Assembly (NCBI GenBank): GCA_036268875.1
Contig: DATATI010000082.1
Coordinates: 1 to 64,000, forward strand
DNA: 64,000 bases
Direction of reading: 5' to 3'
Source: Polyangia bacterium
GTDB taxonomy: Bacteria; Myxococcota_A; Polyangia; Fen-1088
The number at the start of each line of letters is the position of its first letter. Positions within the stretch are counted from its first letter, which is position 1. This document shows, piece by piece, positions 35,048 to 43,495 of the stretch. A program made the translations under genes and the position numbers. Under the pieces are notes generated by a model, which saw only the letters and a program-made list of their open reading frames with translations, was not told the origin of the DNA and did no database searches.

Positions 35048-38000
35048 GGCGCCCCCGCCACGGCGCCTTGCGCCTCTTCTTTGAAACGCTGATCCAGTTG
35101 ATGGGCGGTGGGAGGCCGACGCCGCAAGATCACGTAGATCGTCGGCACCACGAACAGCGTCACCACAGTGGCCATGATCAGCCCACCGATCACCGCGCGG
35201 CCGAGCGGGGCGTTCTGCTCGCCGCCTTCTCCCAGCGCCAACGCCATCGGAAGCATGCCCAAGATCATGGCCAGCGCCGTCATCAGGACTGGCCGCAAAC
35301 GGGTCGCGGTCGCTTGCAACGCCGCCTCCGTCGCCGAAAGTTGATCGTTCTCTGCGCGCGCCTGGTTGGCAAAGCTGACCAGCAGAATCGAGTTCGACAC
35401 CGCGATGCCGATGGCCATGATCGCGCCCATGAAGGATTCGACGTTCAGGGTGGTGGCGGTGATCGCCAATATCCAGGCGATGCCGACAAAGGCGCCCACC
35501 ACCGCGACCATGATGATCAACGGATCCACCGCCGATTGAAAAAGCACCATCAGCAGGAGATAGACCAAGATCAAGGCGACGATCAGCCCGAGCCCGAACG
35601 AGGCAAAGGACGTCTTCATGCTCTCGGCCTGGCCGCGAATGGTGATGCGCCCATTGGCCGGCACCTTGGTATGGTCGACGATCGACTGGATATCGCTGGC
35701 CACCGCGCCCAGGTCGCGGCCTTCCACCGACGCCTGCACGTCGACGATCGGCTGCACCGTATAGTGATTGATCGACGCGCGATCTTCCGCCGGTGACAGC
35801 CGCGCGATGCCGCCCAGATAGGGAGCATTGGCCGAGCGTCGGAGGACATCGGCGGTGCCGACGGCCAGCGGGCCTGGCGTCGCTGAGGGGACGTTGTCGA
35901 CGGTGCTGGGCGAGCTGCCGCCGCCCTGGGGCGTCACCGAGGTGCCGAGCAGATCGTTGACGCTGGTCATGCTCAGCACCGGTGTCTGCACGGCGACGGT
36001 GTAATTGACGCCGTTTTGCGGGTTGACCCAGAAGTTCGGGCTGGTCAGCGACGAAGAGCTGAGCGACGTCAGCAAGCTGGCCGCGACGTCGCGAAAGCGA
36101 ATGTCGAGCTGCATCGCTTGCTGCCGGTCGACGTCCAGGCGCAAGGCGGGATGATTGAAGACCTGACCGATGCGCACGTCCTCCGTGCCGGGGACGCGCC
36201 GGATCTTCTCCAGCAGTCCGCGCGCCACGGCGAACGAGGCGTCGGGGTCTTTGCCTTCGATCTGAACGTCGATCATCGAGGCCAAGCCAAAGTTCAGCAC
36301 CTGGGTCACCACGTCAGCGGGCATGAAATAGGTCTGCACCCCAGGAAATTTCTCGGGCAGGACGCGGCGCAGCCGATCCTGGTAACCGCGCGACGGATGG
36401 TGCTTGGGCCGCAATTGAATCAGCAGCTCGGCGTCCTGCGTGCCGACGTTGTCGGTCGAGACGAAGGCCAGATTATAGAAAGTCGGCACGCCGATCATGG
36501 CGTTCACCACGTCCAGCTCGCCGGGCGGAATGATCTGACGGATGGTTTGTTCGATTCGGCCGACCAACAGATCGGTGTCTTCCAGGCGCGTACCGATCGG
36601 AGCGCGCACGTGCAGGCGCATCTGGCCGGCGTCGACGCTGGGGAAAAAATCGAAACCCACGATCTTGATCAGCGCCAGACCGACCACCGCAAAGACCAGC
36701 CCGCCGGCCAGAAACCAGCGGCGGTGATCGATGCAGATCGATAAAGCGGCGCCGTGCGCTTGCCGAAAGCGATCGAAGACCCCGTCGCGCCAGCGATTGA
36801 ACCGCTCGCCGCGACCGAGGGCCGGCTTTTTTTCGGAGTGCGCGCCCTCGCCCGGCTTGTTCCCGGCCTGGCCGTCGTCGGTGGCCGGCATCAAGCGCCG
36901 CGCCAGCGTCGGCACCAGCGTGCGCGACAGCAGGTAAGAAGCCAGCATCGAGAAGATCACGGCGATGGCCAAAGGCACGAAGAGATAGCGCGCCGGCCCC
37001 TCCAGCATCACCACCGGAAAGAAGACGATACAGATGGTCAGCGTCGCGGCCAGAGCCGGCACGGCCACTTGGTGCGCGCCATCCAGGATCGCCACGGTCA
37101 GCGCTTTGCCTTCCAGGCGATTGCGGTGGATGTTTTCGATCTCCACCGTGGCGTCGTCGACCAACATCCCGACCGCCAGCGCCAGTCCGCCCAGCGTCAT
37201 CAAATTCAGGGTTTGCCCGGTCACGAACAGGCCCACCACCCCGAACAGCAAGGCGATGGGAATCGACGTGCAGACAATGACCACCAGACGCCAGCTGCCG
37301 AGAAAGAAAAAGATCATCAAGGACACCAGCCCGGCGGCGATCGCTGCCTCTCGCAGGACACTGGAGATGGCGGCGCGGACAAAGACCGACTGGTCAAAGT
37401 CGATGCTCAGATCGGTGCCGGGGGGCGCGGCGGCCTTGATTGACGGCAAGAGCTTTCGAACGGCGTCCACCACGGTCAGGGTTGACGAGCCGACCTTGCG
37501 CAAGATCGACAGATAGGTGGCGCGCCGGCCGTTGACCCGCACGATGTTGGTTTGCACCGCGTAGCCGTCGTGGACATGGGCGACGTCGCCCAGCAGCACG
37601 GGCATGCCGTTCACCACTTTCAGCGGCATGGTGTTGAACTCCTCGACGACCGAGGGCGAAGAATTCATCAGCACGTCGTATTCGGTTCCGCCGATGCGCG
37701 CCTGGCCGGCCGGCAGAATCACGTTATTAGCCACCAGACCATCGACCACGTCCTCGGCCGAAACCCCGCGGGCCTGCATCTTCTGCGGTTCGAGATCGAC
37801 CACCACCTCGCGGCTGCGGCCGCCGAAGGGCGCGGGCGTTGACAGTCCTGGAATCGTGAACAGCCGCAAACGCAGGAAATTCAGGCCATAGTCAAACAGC
37901 TCCTGCTCGCTGAGGCTGTCGCTTTTCACCGTCAAATGCGCGACCTGCACATTCGAAGCGTTGAACTGCAGGATGTTCGGTGGCGTCATCCCAGGCGGCA

Positions 38001-38358
38001 ATATGCGGACGATGGTGTTGCAGACGGCGTTGATCTGGGCGATGGCCGCGCCAATGTCTGTTCCTTGCTCGAAGTAGACGCGTACCAGGCCCACGCTGGA
38101 CAGCGACTGCGATTCGATGCGTTCAATGCCATTGACGGTGGTCGATAGCGCGCGCTCGGTGATGAACACCACCCGCTTTTCCATCTCCGTCGCGGGCAAC
38201 CCGGGAAAATTCCAGATGACGATGACGACGGGGATGTCGATGTTGGGAAGAACGTCCCGCTTCAGCCGCCCGATCGACAGTCCGCCGAACAGAAACACGA
38301 CCAGCACGCTGACCAGCACCGTGTATGGCCGACGCAGCGCCAGCCGAACAATCCACAT
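35044..38358 (-). CDS. RND efflux pump permease (HAE1 type)
   Basis: The 1104-residue protein has the 12-span RND layout with two large periplasmic loops. MWIVRLALRRPYTVLVSVLVVFL forms span 1. The proton-relay acidic pair lies in GMLVDDATVEIENIHRN, and the C-terminal half repeats the pattern (GIAVSNSILLVSFAN). The absence of heavy-metal CzcA motifs suggests hydrophobic or amphiphilic substrates. It is followed by adaptor and channel genes and so forms a complete tripartite pump. A cytoplasmic insertion near residues 500-540 is charged. Confidence 0.94.
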   Translation of the reverse strand: MWIVRLALRRPYTVLVSVLVVFLFGGLSIGRLKRDVLPNIDIPVVIVIWNFPGLPATEMEKRVVFITERALSTTVNGIERIESQSLSSVGLVRVYFEQGTDIGAAIAQINAVCNTIVRILPPGMTPPNILQFNASNVQVAHLTVKSDSLSEQELFDYGLNFLRLRLFTIPGLSTPAPFGGRSREVVVDLEPQKMQARGVSAEDVVDGLVANNVILPAGQARIGGTEYDVLMNSSPSVVEEFNTMPLKVVNGMPVLLGDVAHVHDGYAVQTNIVRVNGRRATYLSILRKVGSSTLTVVDAVRKLLPSIKAAAPPGTDLSIDFDQSVFVRAAISSVLREAAIAAGLVSLMIFFFLGSWRLVVIVCTSIPIALLFGVVGLFVTGQTLNLMTLGGLALAVGMLVDDATVEIENIHRNRLEGKALTVAILDGAHQVAVPALAATLTICIVFFPVVMLEGPARYLFVPLAIAVIFSMLASYLLSRTLVPTLARRLMPATDDGQAGNKPGEGAHSEKKPALGRGERFNRWRDGVFDRFRQAHGAALSICIDHRRWFLAGGLVFAVVGLALIKIVGFDFFPSVDAGQMRLHVRAPIGTRLEDTDLLVGRIEQTIRQIIPPGELDVVNAMIGVPTFYNLAFVSTDNVGTQDAELLIQLRPKHHPSRGYQDRLRRVLPEKFPGVQTYFMPADVVTQVLNFGLASMIDVQIEGKDPDASFAVARGLLEKIRRVPGTEDVRIGQVFNHPALRLDVDRQQAMQLDIRFRDVAASLLTSLSSSSLTSPNFWVNPQNGVNYTVAVQTPVLSMTSVNDLLGTSVTPQGGGSSPSTVDNVPSATPGPLAVGTADVLRRSANAPYLGGIARLSPAEDRASINHYTVQPIVDVQASVEGRDLGAVASDIQSIVDHTKVPANGRITIRGQAESMKTSFASFGLGLIVALILVYLLLMVLFQSAVDPLIIMVAVVGAFVGIAWILAITATTLNVESFMGAIMAIGIAVSNSILLVSFANQARAENDQLSATEAALQATATRLRPVLMTALAMILGMLPMALALGEGGEQNAPLGRAVIGGLIMATVVTLFVVPTIYVILRRRPPTAHQLDQRFKEEAQGAVAGAP

Positions 38359-38581
38359 CGGACTATGAACGTGCGCACGCGCGGGGCTGGATCAACGGGC
38401 CGATCGCTCGAGTTCAGATGACGGCGGTCGGTGCCAAGGAACGCAGAACCATGAAACGCCCCGCCAGTTTTCGGTCTGGGTGCACGCCTGTTACGGTGAC
38501 AAGCCCACCCAGCGCGTCACCGATGTCTACGACACCCAGCGCAGTTTCGAGCAGCGGGGCGTTGGTCGGATCGGCCGATCA

Positions 38582-39001
38582 CTACCAGGGTTGTCCGGTG
38601 CCTGTCTCCACGTATGACTTCAGACTGCCGAGGAAGTGCTTCCAGCTCTGCGAGATCATTTCTGGCGGCGGATCCTTCCACCCATCATGTTCAAAGGAGA
38701 CCAAGACTGCGCCACCCGCGTCCTTGATTCGCCAGCTCAACGTCGTACCGACCCAACCCGGGCCGTCGTTGGCCACACAGGTCCAGCGAACGCTCTCGTT
38801 CGCCTTCATCTCGTCGATTCGGAAACGCATGTTCACCGGCTTGCCCTCTTTGACGAAGTGAAGGTTGGCCACGCCGCCGACCGCTTCAGGGACTTCTCCC
38901 GCCGCGTTCCACCAGCCACGGTAGCCGGCCTGGAGCGTGAGTGCCTCGTAGACCTTGCTCGCCGGAGCGGCAATTCGAATCTCGTCCTTGATTGCGATCA
39001 T
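38582..39001 (-). CDS. SRPBCC (AHSA1-like) protein
   Basis: This 139-residue START-like domain opens with IKDEIRIAAPASKVYEALT and has WWNAAGEV, RWTCVANDGPGWVGTTLSW and a final helix SWKHFLGSLKSYVETG. It should form a hydrophobic-ligand cup. GGGAGAG precedes the ATG, which overlaps the stop of the second SRPBCC gene (ATGA), giving a translationally coupled three-gene operon with ArsR. Confidence 0.9.
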   Translation of the reverse strand: MIAIKDEIRIAAPASKVYEALTLQAGYRGWWNAAGEVPEAVGGVANLHFVKEGKPVNMRFRIDEMKANESVRWTCVANDGPGWVGTTLSWRIKDAGGAVLVSFEHDGWKDPPPEMISQSWKHFLGSLKSYVETGTGQPW

Positions 39002-39474
39002 GTTGGCTCTCCCTTCATTGCGCGCGACTCTTGATTGATAAACCGGTCCAGATTTCTCAGACAGCCCGCCCAGCCCTCCTCGTGACTGCGGCGGATCTTC
39101 GGATCGGATGGCAGGACGTGCGTCAGCTCCAGCTCCGTTCGCGGCCCGAGGTCGACGAGCTTGATGGTCACGACGCTGTCGACCACCGCGAGGGGGGGAA
39201 AGCTCCAAGTGAAGACCAGTCTCGTCACGGGCACGATCTCGCGGTACTCGCCGAACTGCGCGTGTTCCTCCCCGCTCGCGTCGCGCATCGTCAATTCGTA
39301 GCGTCCCCCGACCCGGACGTCCGCCGAGACCTTGGTGGTCCAGCCCTCGTTCGCGAAGAACCACCGGGCCATCAGCTCGGGCCGCGTCCACGCCTCGAAT
39401 ACCTGCTTGCATGGCGCGTCCAAGACACGTCGGATCGAGATCCCCTCGCCTTCCCGCACGCCATCACTTCTCAT
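38998..39474 (-). CDS. SRPBCC (AHSA1-like) protein
   Basis: The 158-residue protein has the motifs IRRVLDAPCKQVFEAWTRPELMARWFF, GGRYELTMRDASGEE and LTHVLPSD...HEEGWAGCLRNLDRF, typical of activator-of-Hsp90-like proteins paired with ArsR regulators. The start overlaps the ArsR stop by 11 bases. The role is unknown; such pairs often respond to organic toxicants. Confidence 0.92.
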   Translation of the reverse strand: MRSDGVREGEGISIRRVLDAPCKQVFEAWTRPELMARWFFANEGWTTKVSADVRVGGRYELTMRDASGEEHAQFGEYREIVPVTRLVFTWSFPPLAVVDSVVTIKLVDLGPRTELELTHVLPSDPKIRRSHEEGWAGCLRNLDRFINQESRAMKGEPT

Positions 39475-39802
39475 TCTTGAGCTCCGAAAGAAGACGCTCG
39501 AGAGCATCGAGACGCCCGTTCCACAGGGTCGCCAGCTGGGTCAGCACCTTCGCGGCGTCCTTCAAGGGCTCCGGCCGGAGGCGACAGTGATGCATGCGTC
39601 CGCGCCGCGTTCGCTTCACCAGGCGCGCTTTCTCCAGAACACGCACGTGCTTTGAGACAGCCTCGAGCGACATGTCGAACGGTTCTGCCAGCTCGGTCAC
39701 GCTCTGCTCCGCGCGGGCGATCCGCCGCAAGATCGCCCGCCGCGCCGGATGGGCCAGGGCCCGAAAAACGCTGTCGAGGTGGTCGGCAACACGGTCAACC
39801 AT
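39464..39802 (-). CDS. ArsR-family repressor
   Basis: This 112-residue winged-helix protein starts at MVDRVADHLDSVFRALAHPARRAILRRI, with recognition helix SLEAVSKHVRVLEKARLV and wing RTRRGRMHHCRL. It lacks the metal-binding CxC of arsenic sensors, so it belongs to the SRPBCC-linked subgroup. Its start codon lies inside a perfect inverted repeat, suggesting autorepression. Confidence 0.93.
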   Translation of the reverse strand: MVDRVADHLDSVFRALAHPARRAILRRIARAEQSVTELAEPFDMSLEAVSKHVRVLEKARLVKRTRRGRMHHCRLRPEPLKDAAKVLTQLATLWNGRLDALERLLSELKNEK

Positions 39803-39811
39803 AAGGTTGAC
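39794..39811. promoter_or_regulatory. ArsR operator over the start codon
   Basis: GTCAACCATAAGGTTGAC is a perfect 7-base inverted repeat with a 4-base spacer spanning the repressor ATG (39802). Binding here would block its own expression. Confidence 0.6.
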
Positions 39812-39832
39812 TATCAGCACCCAGCGCCAACT

Positions 39833-39853
39833 GTCAACCAACTAGTTGAGGTT
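39833..39853. promoter_or_regulatory. Second ArsR half-site cluster
   Basis: A further GTCAACC is followed by the palindrome CAACTAGTTG (39839-39848) and GAGGTT. It shares the TCAACC/GGTT half-site with the operator 22 bases away, and probably overlaps the promoter. Confidence 0.5.
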
Positions 39854-39958
39854 CGAGTTCATTATCGATGTGGGTGTCATTGGCGATCGGTACTCGTAAA
39901 CCTCCAATCGCCTGAGGGCTTTCTTGGGATCGCTCGACAGTCCTGATACCGGGCTTTT

Positions 39959-40369
39959 TCACTGTTCGCGCGCCACCAACACTGGTGCCCGCTGCGCGCC
40001 GTTCTGTACGTGCCAGAGCAGTTCGAACCGGCGATCGGTCTTGGTTGCGAGACAGGCGACGTCGCCGGCGCCGACGTCGATCGTCATCACGCGATCGGCG
40101 CCGACCTCTCGGCTCTGTTGTGTGTGGCCACCGTCGACGGCGCCACAATCACTGTCGGTACCGGTGACCGCGGGAGCCGTGTAGATTTCGCCCCCGGCAA
40201 ATCCCGAGTAGGCGTGAATGGTGGTGGGACCGGCGACGATGGCCTTGCGGGCCACCCCGGCAACACTCACAGCCCCGCGGGTGGGCACTGCCAGGTGATC
40301 AGCGGTACCGGTGGCGGCGCAACCGAAAGCGAACGAAGCGACGAGCGACAGAATCGAAAGGGTCTTCAT
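39959..40369 (-). CDS. Lipoprotein, unknown function
   Basis: The 136-residue protein has a signal peptide with lipobox AFGC (Cys17). The mature part has Gly/Ala/Thr-rich strands (GVARKAIVAGPTTIHAY) and a Cys pair (SDCGAVDGG, VACLATK). AGGAGG precedes the ATG. No family was recognised. A sigma-54-like box lies 42 bases upstream. Confidence 0.75.
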   Translation of the reverse strand: MKTLSILSLVASFAFGCAATGTADHLAVPTRGAVSVAGVARKAIVAGPTTIHAYSGFAGGEIYTAPAVTGTDSDCGAVDGGHTQQSREVGADRVMTIDVGAGDVACLATKTDRRFELLWHVQNGAQRAPVLVAREQ

Positions 40370-40395
40370 TGCGTATCCTCCTGACCGCTCTCTAC

Positions 40396-40411
40396 AGCAA
40401 GTCGGGCGCCA
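40396..40411 (-). promoter_or_regulatory. Sigma-54 promoter of the lipoprotein
   Basis: The minus strand reads TGGCGCCCGACTTGCT, with TGGC and TTGCT at exact spacing. It leaves a leader of about 16 bases containing AGGAGG. Confidence 0.55.
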
Positions 40412-40688
40412 ATGGCCAAACCGACAGAAATACCCCGAGATTGTTCAGCTCCTGGCGACAACATCAACAGTTTGTCGGCACGATATTGGGTTCGGACACT
40501 GTCCGGACAAGATGAAGCCCGTGATGTGTGCCCGCTCCCATCCAACGGGCCGCGTTGAAATTGTCTTGACCGAAAACCGCGTCGTTTTTGCGCTCGCCAC
40601 TCTCACCTACACTGCTTACACGAAGGTTTTCGTCAGCAAGGGCCCTTGCAGTTCTGATCGATATTGAGATAAACATTCTGCCAACCAA
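40412..40688. promoter_or_regulatory. Divergent intergenic region with palindrome
   Basis: The gap between two divergent genes contains CGGACACTGTCCG (40493-40505) and the overlapping perfect palindrome TGTCCGGACA (40500-40509). No gene was seen in it. Confidence 0.4.
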
Positions 40689-42053
40689 ATGGGTGGCGGC
40701 CGGAATCGGGTTGATTCGAACGGAGAGGGGCATGACACGCTGCCGTCAGCGAGTACGGCGCGGGCTAATCAGCGCGGAATTGTGACGCGCGTGCGTTGGG
40801 TCTTTCCCGGAAGCGTGCTCAGCGTCATCTCGGGAACCCACGTCGTTGGTCGGGACGATTCTTGCGACTCCGTTCTCACGGGAAATGAGATCTCTCGGCG
40901 TCATGCTGAGTTTAGGTTGGATGGACCGATTGCAGCGGTGCGTGACCTCGACAGTCGAAACGGGGTGTTCGTCAACGGTCTGCCTTGCGATGACGCGCGG
41001 CTGTCCGGCGGAGACGTCATCCGCTGTGGCGAATGGATCGGCATCGTCGAGATGGGCAGTCACGATGGCCAAGGCTTCGGCGAGATCGCGCCCGGGTGGT
41101 TCGGGGGTTCGTCATTGCGCGCCGCCGTGGAGGCCGCCAGTCGGATAAGCAACGACTTGCCAGTCATTGTTCAAGGCGAGACGGGAACCGGCAAAGAAGG
41201 AATGGCGCGGGCCCTGCACGGCTGGAGCAAACGTCGGGGGCCGTTCGTGGCGGTCAACTGTGCGGCTTTGCCGGCAGAGCTGGCGGAGGCTGAATTGTTT
41301 GGTTACCGCAAAGGCGCCTTCACCGGTGCCGATACTGCGCGCCCTGGGCTTTTTCGGGCAGCCGACGGCGGCACCATTTTTCTGGACGAGATTCTCGATC
41401 TGCCCGCCCCGCTGCAACCAAAGCTGCTTCGAGTCTTGGAGGAACGTCGCGTTCGGGGTTTGGGCGAAACCCAGGAAATTCCCGTCGACATCCGCGTGCT
41501 CGCAGCCACGCAAGAACCCCTGGCCTCCGCCGTGAAAGAGCGCCGATTTCGTGCCGACCTGCATGCCCGTCTCGACGGGTTGACGGTGGTCCTCCCCCCG
41601 CTGCGGGAGCGAAAAGAGGACATCGTTTCACTCTTTCAAGAGTTTTTGCGCCAACATGCGAACGGTCCGACGCCGAAGCTTGAAGCCAAGCTGATCGAGG
41701 CCCTGTGCCTTTACGACTGGCCTCTCAACGTGCGTGAGCTGTTGCTTCTCACCCGTCGGCTTCTGGGTGTTCATGGGCGTGAGCCAACGCTGAAACGCTC
41801 GCATCTCCCGGAGCGAATCATCGCGACACGGGCAGACGTCGTTGAGAAACAGTCCTCGGCCGAAATCAGTCAAAGACCGCTCCGCCGCCGCACAGATGAC
41901 GACACCGAGTTCGAGGCCTTCATTAATGCCTTACGCGCGAACGGCGGCAGCGTCTCGCGCGCCGCCGAAGCAATGGGACTCAGCCGCGCGCGCGCCTATC
42001 GGCTGCTGGCCGCTCACCCCGATTTTTCCGTCGATAGCGTACGTCTCTCATAA
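40689..42053 (+). CDS. FHA-domain sigma-54 activator
   Basis: The gene encodes 454 residues. An FHA domain (about 38-120: THVVGRDDSCDSVLTGNEISRRHAEF, SRNGVFVNG) binds phosphothreonine. The AAA+ domain (about 140-365) has Walker A GETGTGKE (163-170), GAFTGA (209-214) and GGTIFLDE. A C-terminal Fis-type HTH has GGSVSRAAEAMGLSRARAYR. There is no receiver, so kinase signalling probably enters through FHA. The stop overlaps the Ser/Thr kinase ATG by one base, making that kinase the likely partner. The start is uncertain; a GTG near 40782 also fits. Confidence 0.92.
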   Translation: MGGGRNRVDSNGEGHDTLPSASTARANQRGIVTRVRWVFPGSVLSVISGTHVVGRDDSCDSVLTGNEISRRHAEFRLDGPIAAVRDLDSRNGVFVNGLPCDDARLSGGDVIRCGEWIGIVEMGSHDGQGFGEIAPGWFGGSSLRAAVEAASRISNDLPVIVQGETGTGKEGMARALHGWSKRRGPFVAVNCAALPAELAEAELFGYRKGAFTGADTARPGLFRAADGGTIFLDEILDLPAPLQPKLLRVLEERRVRGLGETQEIPVDIRVLAATQEPLASAVKERRFRADLHARLDGLTVVLPPLRERKEDIVSLFQEFLRQHANGPTPKLEAKLIEALCLYDWPLNVRELLLLTRRLLGVHGREPTLKRSHLPERIIATRADVVEKQSSAEISQRPLRRRTDDDTEFEAFINALRANGGSVSRAAEAMGLSRARAYRLLAAHPDFSVDSVRLS

Positions 42054-43495
42054 TGGCGGGTAAAGCCGACATCGAAGGAGAAGTCCTAGCCGACGAAATC
42101 CGCCAGCCATCGGACGCCAGGCCCGAGAATCGCCTCGGCACCACGGTGGACAAGTACACCATCGTGCGGCAGCTCGGCAAAGGCGGCATGGGCGCGGTCT
42201 ACGAAGCCCGCCACGCCAGGCTGGCGCGTCGATTCGCGATCAAGTTTTTGCTGCCCGAATTCGCCGCCAACCGGGAGGTCTTGCGCCGATTCGAAAACGA
42301 AGCCAAGGCGGCCGGCGGTCTGGAGCATCCGAATCTGGCGGCGGTAACGGACGTGGGGCAGGCGGCCGACGGGGCGCCGTACTTGGTGATGGAATTCCTG
42401 GAGGGCGAGGACTGCGCCAAGCTCCTCCGCCGAACCGGGCCGCTGCCGGTGCAACGGGCCATCGATATCGTACTGCAGGCGTGTCGCGGCCTGGCAGTCG
42501 CGCACAAGGTTGGAATCGTCCATCGCGATCTCAAGCCGGAGAACATCTTCATCGCCGCCGCGGGAGATGGTCGGGATCAGGTCAAGGTGTTGGACTTCGG
42601 CATTGCCAAGCTGCGCGTGACCGAGGCCAGCGTCGTGACCGGCACCGGCGCGACTTTCGGCACCGCTTTCTACATGTCGCCTGAACAAGCGCGTGGTGCG
42701 GGCGAGGTCGATCATCGGTCCGATGTGTGGTCGATGGGCGTCGTGCTTTACGAGCTTCTGTCGGGACAGAAACCTTTCACCGGTGAACAGTTCCTGCAGA
42801 TCATCTATCAAATTCTCAGCGTCGAGCCGCCGCCGCTGGCCAGCGTTCGGTCTGGTCTCCCGCCTGAACTGCTGACGCTGGTCGAGCGCGCCATGAGGAA
42901 GAATCCGACGGAGCGGGTTCCCTCGGTGGTGGCGTTGGCAGAGGCGCTGGCCCCGTTCGCAGCAGCGGCGAACGCCGGGGTTCCGCAAACGCATTCCGTC
43001 CCACTGGTATCCGAGACAGTTGCCTCTCCGCAGACAAGGCCGCCGATTGCTGCGGTCGAGACTCGGAGCGGGCGCGGGCGAGCCATCCTCATCGCCGGCA
43101 TCGCGGTGGCCTTTGCGGCGATCGTCGCCGTGGCGTTTGGGGTCGGTATGCGCAAATCGCCGCTGGCGGTGGCGCCACCTACGGCCGTTCATGCGATTGC
43201 GGCGCCCCCGGCCACGCCCGTTTCCATTCCGCCGCCGACACCATCCGCTGTGCCGGCGGCCGTCGCACCAACACCAGTCGCGCCACCACCTGCGTCGGAG
43301 CCCGCCGTTGCGAAAACCGTCTCTGGACTGTCCGGACAGTCCGAACACCGTTCGGACAAGCATCGTTCTCCCTCCGCCAAGCGAACCTCCACTCCCGTTC
43401 CGCCGCCGCCCGCGTCCAAACCAGCGTCACCGCAGGATCCAGCACGAGCGGGTCATCCGATCGAAATCGAAAAGAACGACCCATATGGGCGGTGA
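42053..43495 (+). CDS. Transmembrane Ser/Thr protein kinase
   Basis: This 480-residue PknB-type kinase has a catalytic domain (35-300) with LGKGGMGAVYEA, catalytic Lys64, HRDLKPEN (157-164), DFG (181-183) and a GTAFYMSPEQARG activation region. One transmembrane span (about 345-366) and a Pro/Ala-rich extracellular tail follow. It is coupled to the FHA activator upstream and overlaps the PEGA gene downstream by 11 bases. Confidence 0.95.
   Translation: MAGKADIEGEVLADEIRQPSDARPENRLGTTVDKYTIVRQLGKGGMGAVYEARHARLARRFAIKFLLPEFAANREVLRRFENEAKAAGGLEHPNLAAVTDVGQAADGAPYLVMEFLEGEDCAKLLRRTGPLPVQRAIDIVLQACRGLAVAHKVGIVHRDLKPENIFIAAAGDGRDQVKVLDFGIAKLRVTEASVVTGTGATFGTAFYMSPEQARGAGEVDHRSDVWSMGVVLYELLSGQKPFTGEQFLQIIYQILSVEPPPLASVRSGLPPELLTLVERAMRKNPTERVPSVVALAEALAPFAAAANAGVPQTHSVPLVSETVASPQTRPPIAAVETRSGRGRAILIAGIAVAFAAIVAVAFGVGMRKSPLAVAPPTAVHAIAAPPATPVSIPPPTPSAVPAAVAPTPVAPPPASEPAVAKTVSGLSGQSEHRSDKHRSPSAKRTSTPVPPPPASKPASPQDPARAGHPIEIEKNDPYGR
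43329..43355. repeat. Inverted-repeat cluster inside the kinase 3' end
   Basis: A perfect palindrome GGACTGTCCGGACAGTCC (about 43325-43342) is followed by CCGAACACCGTTCGG (43341-43355). It shares the core ACTGTCCGGACA with the element upstream of the FHA activator. It could be an operator for the downstream gene. Confidence 0.35.

Noticed and set aside
42086-43363. 425-residue minus-strand frame
   Set aside because: It is antisense to a Ser/Thr kinase with all catalytic motifs and has no recognisable domain.
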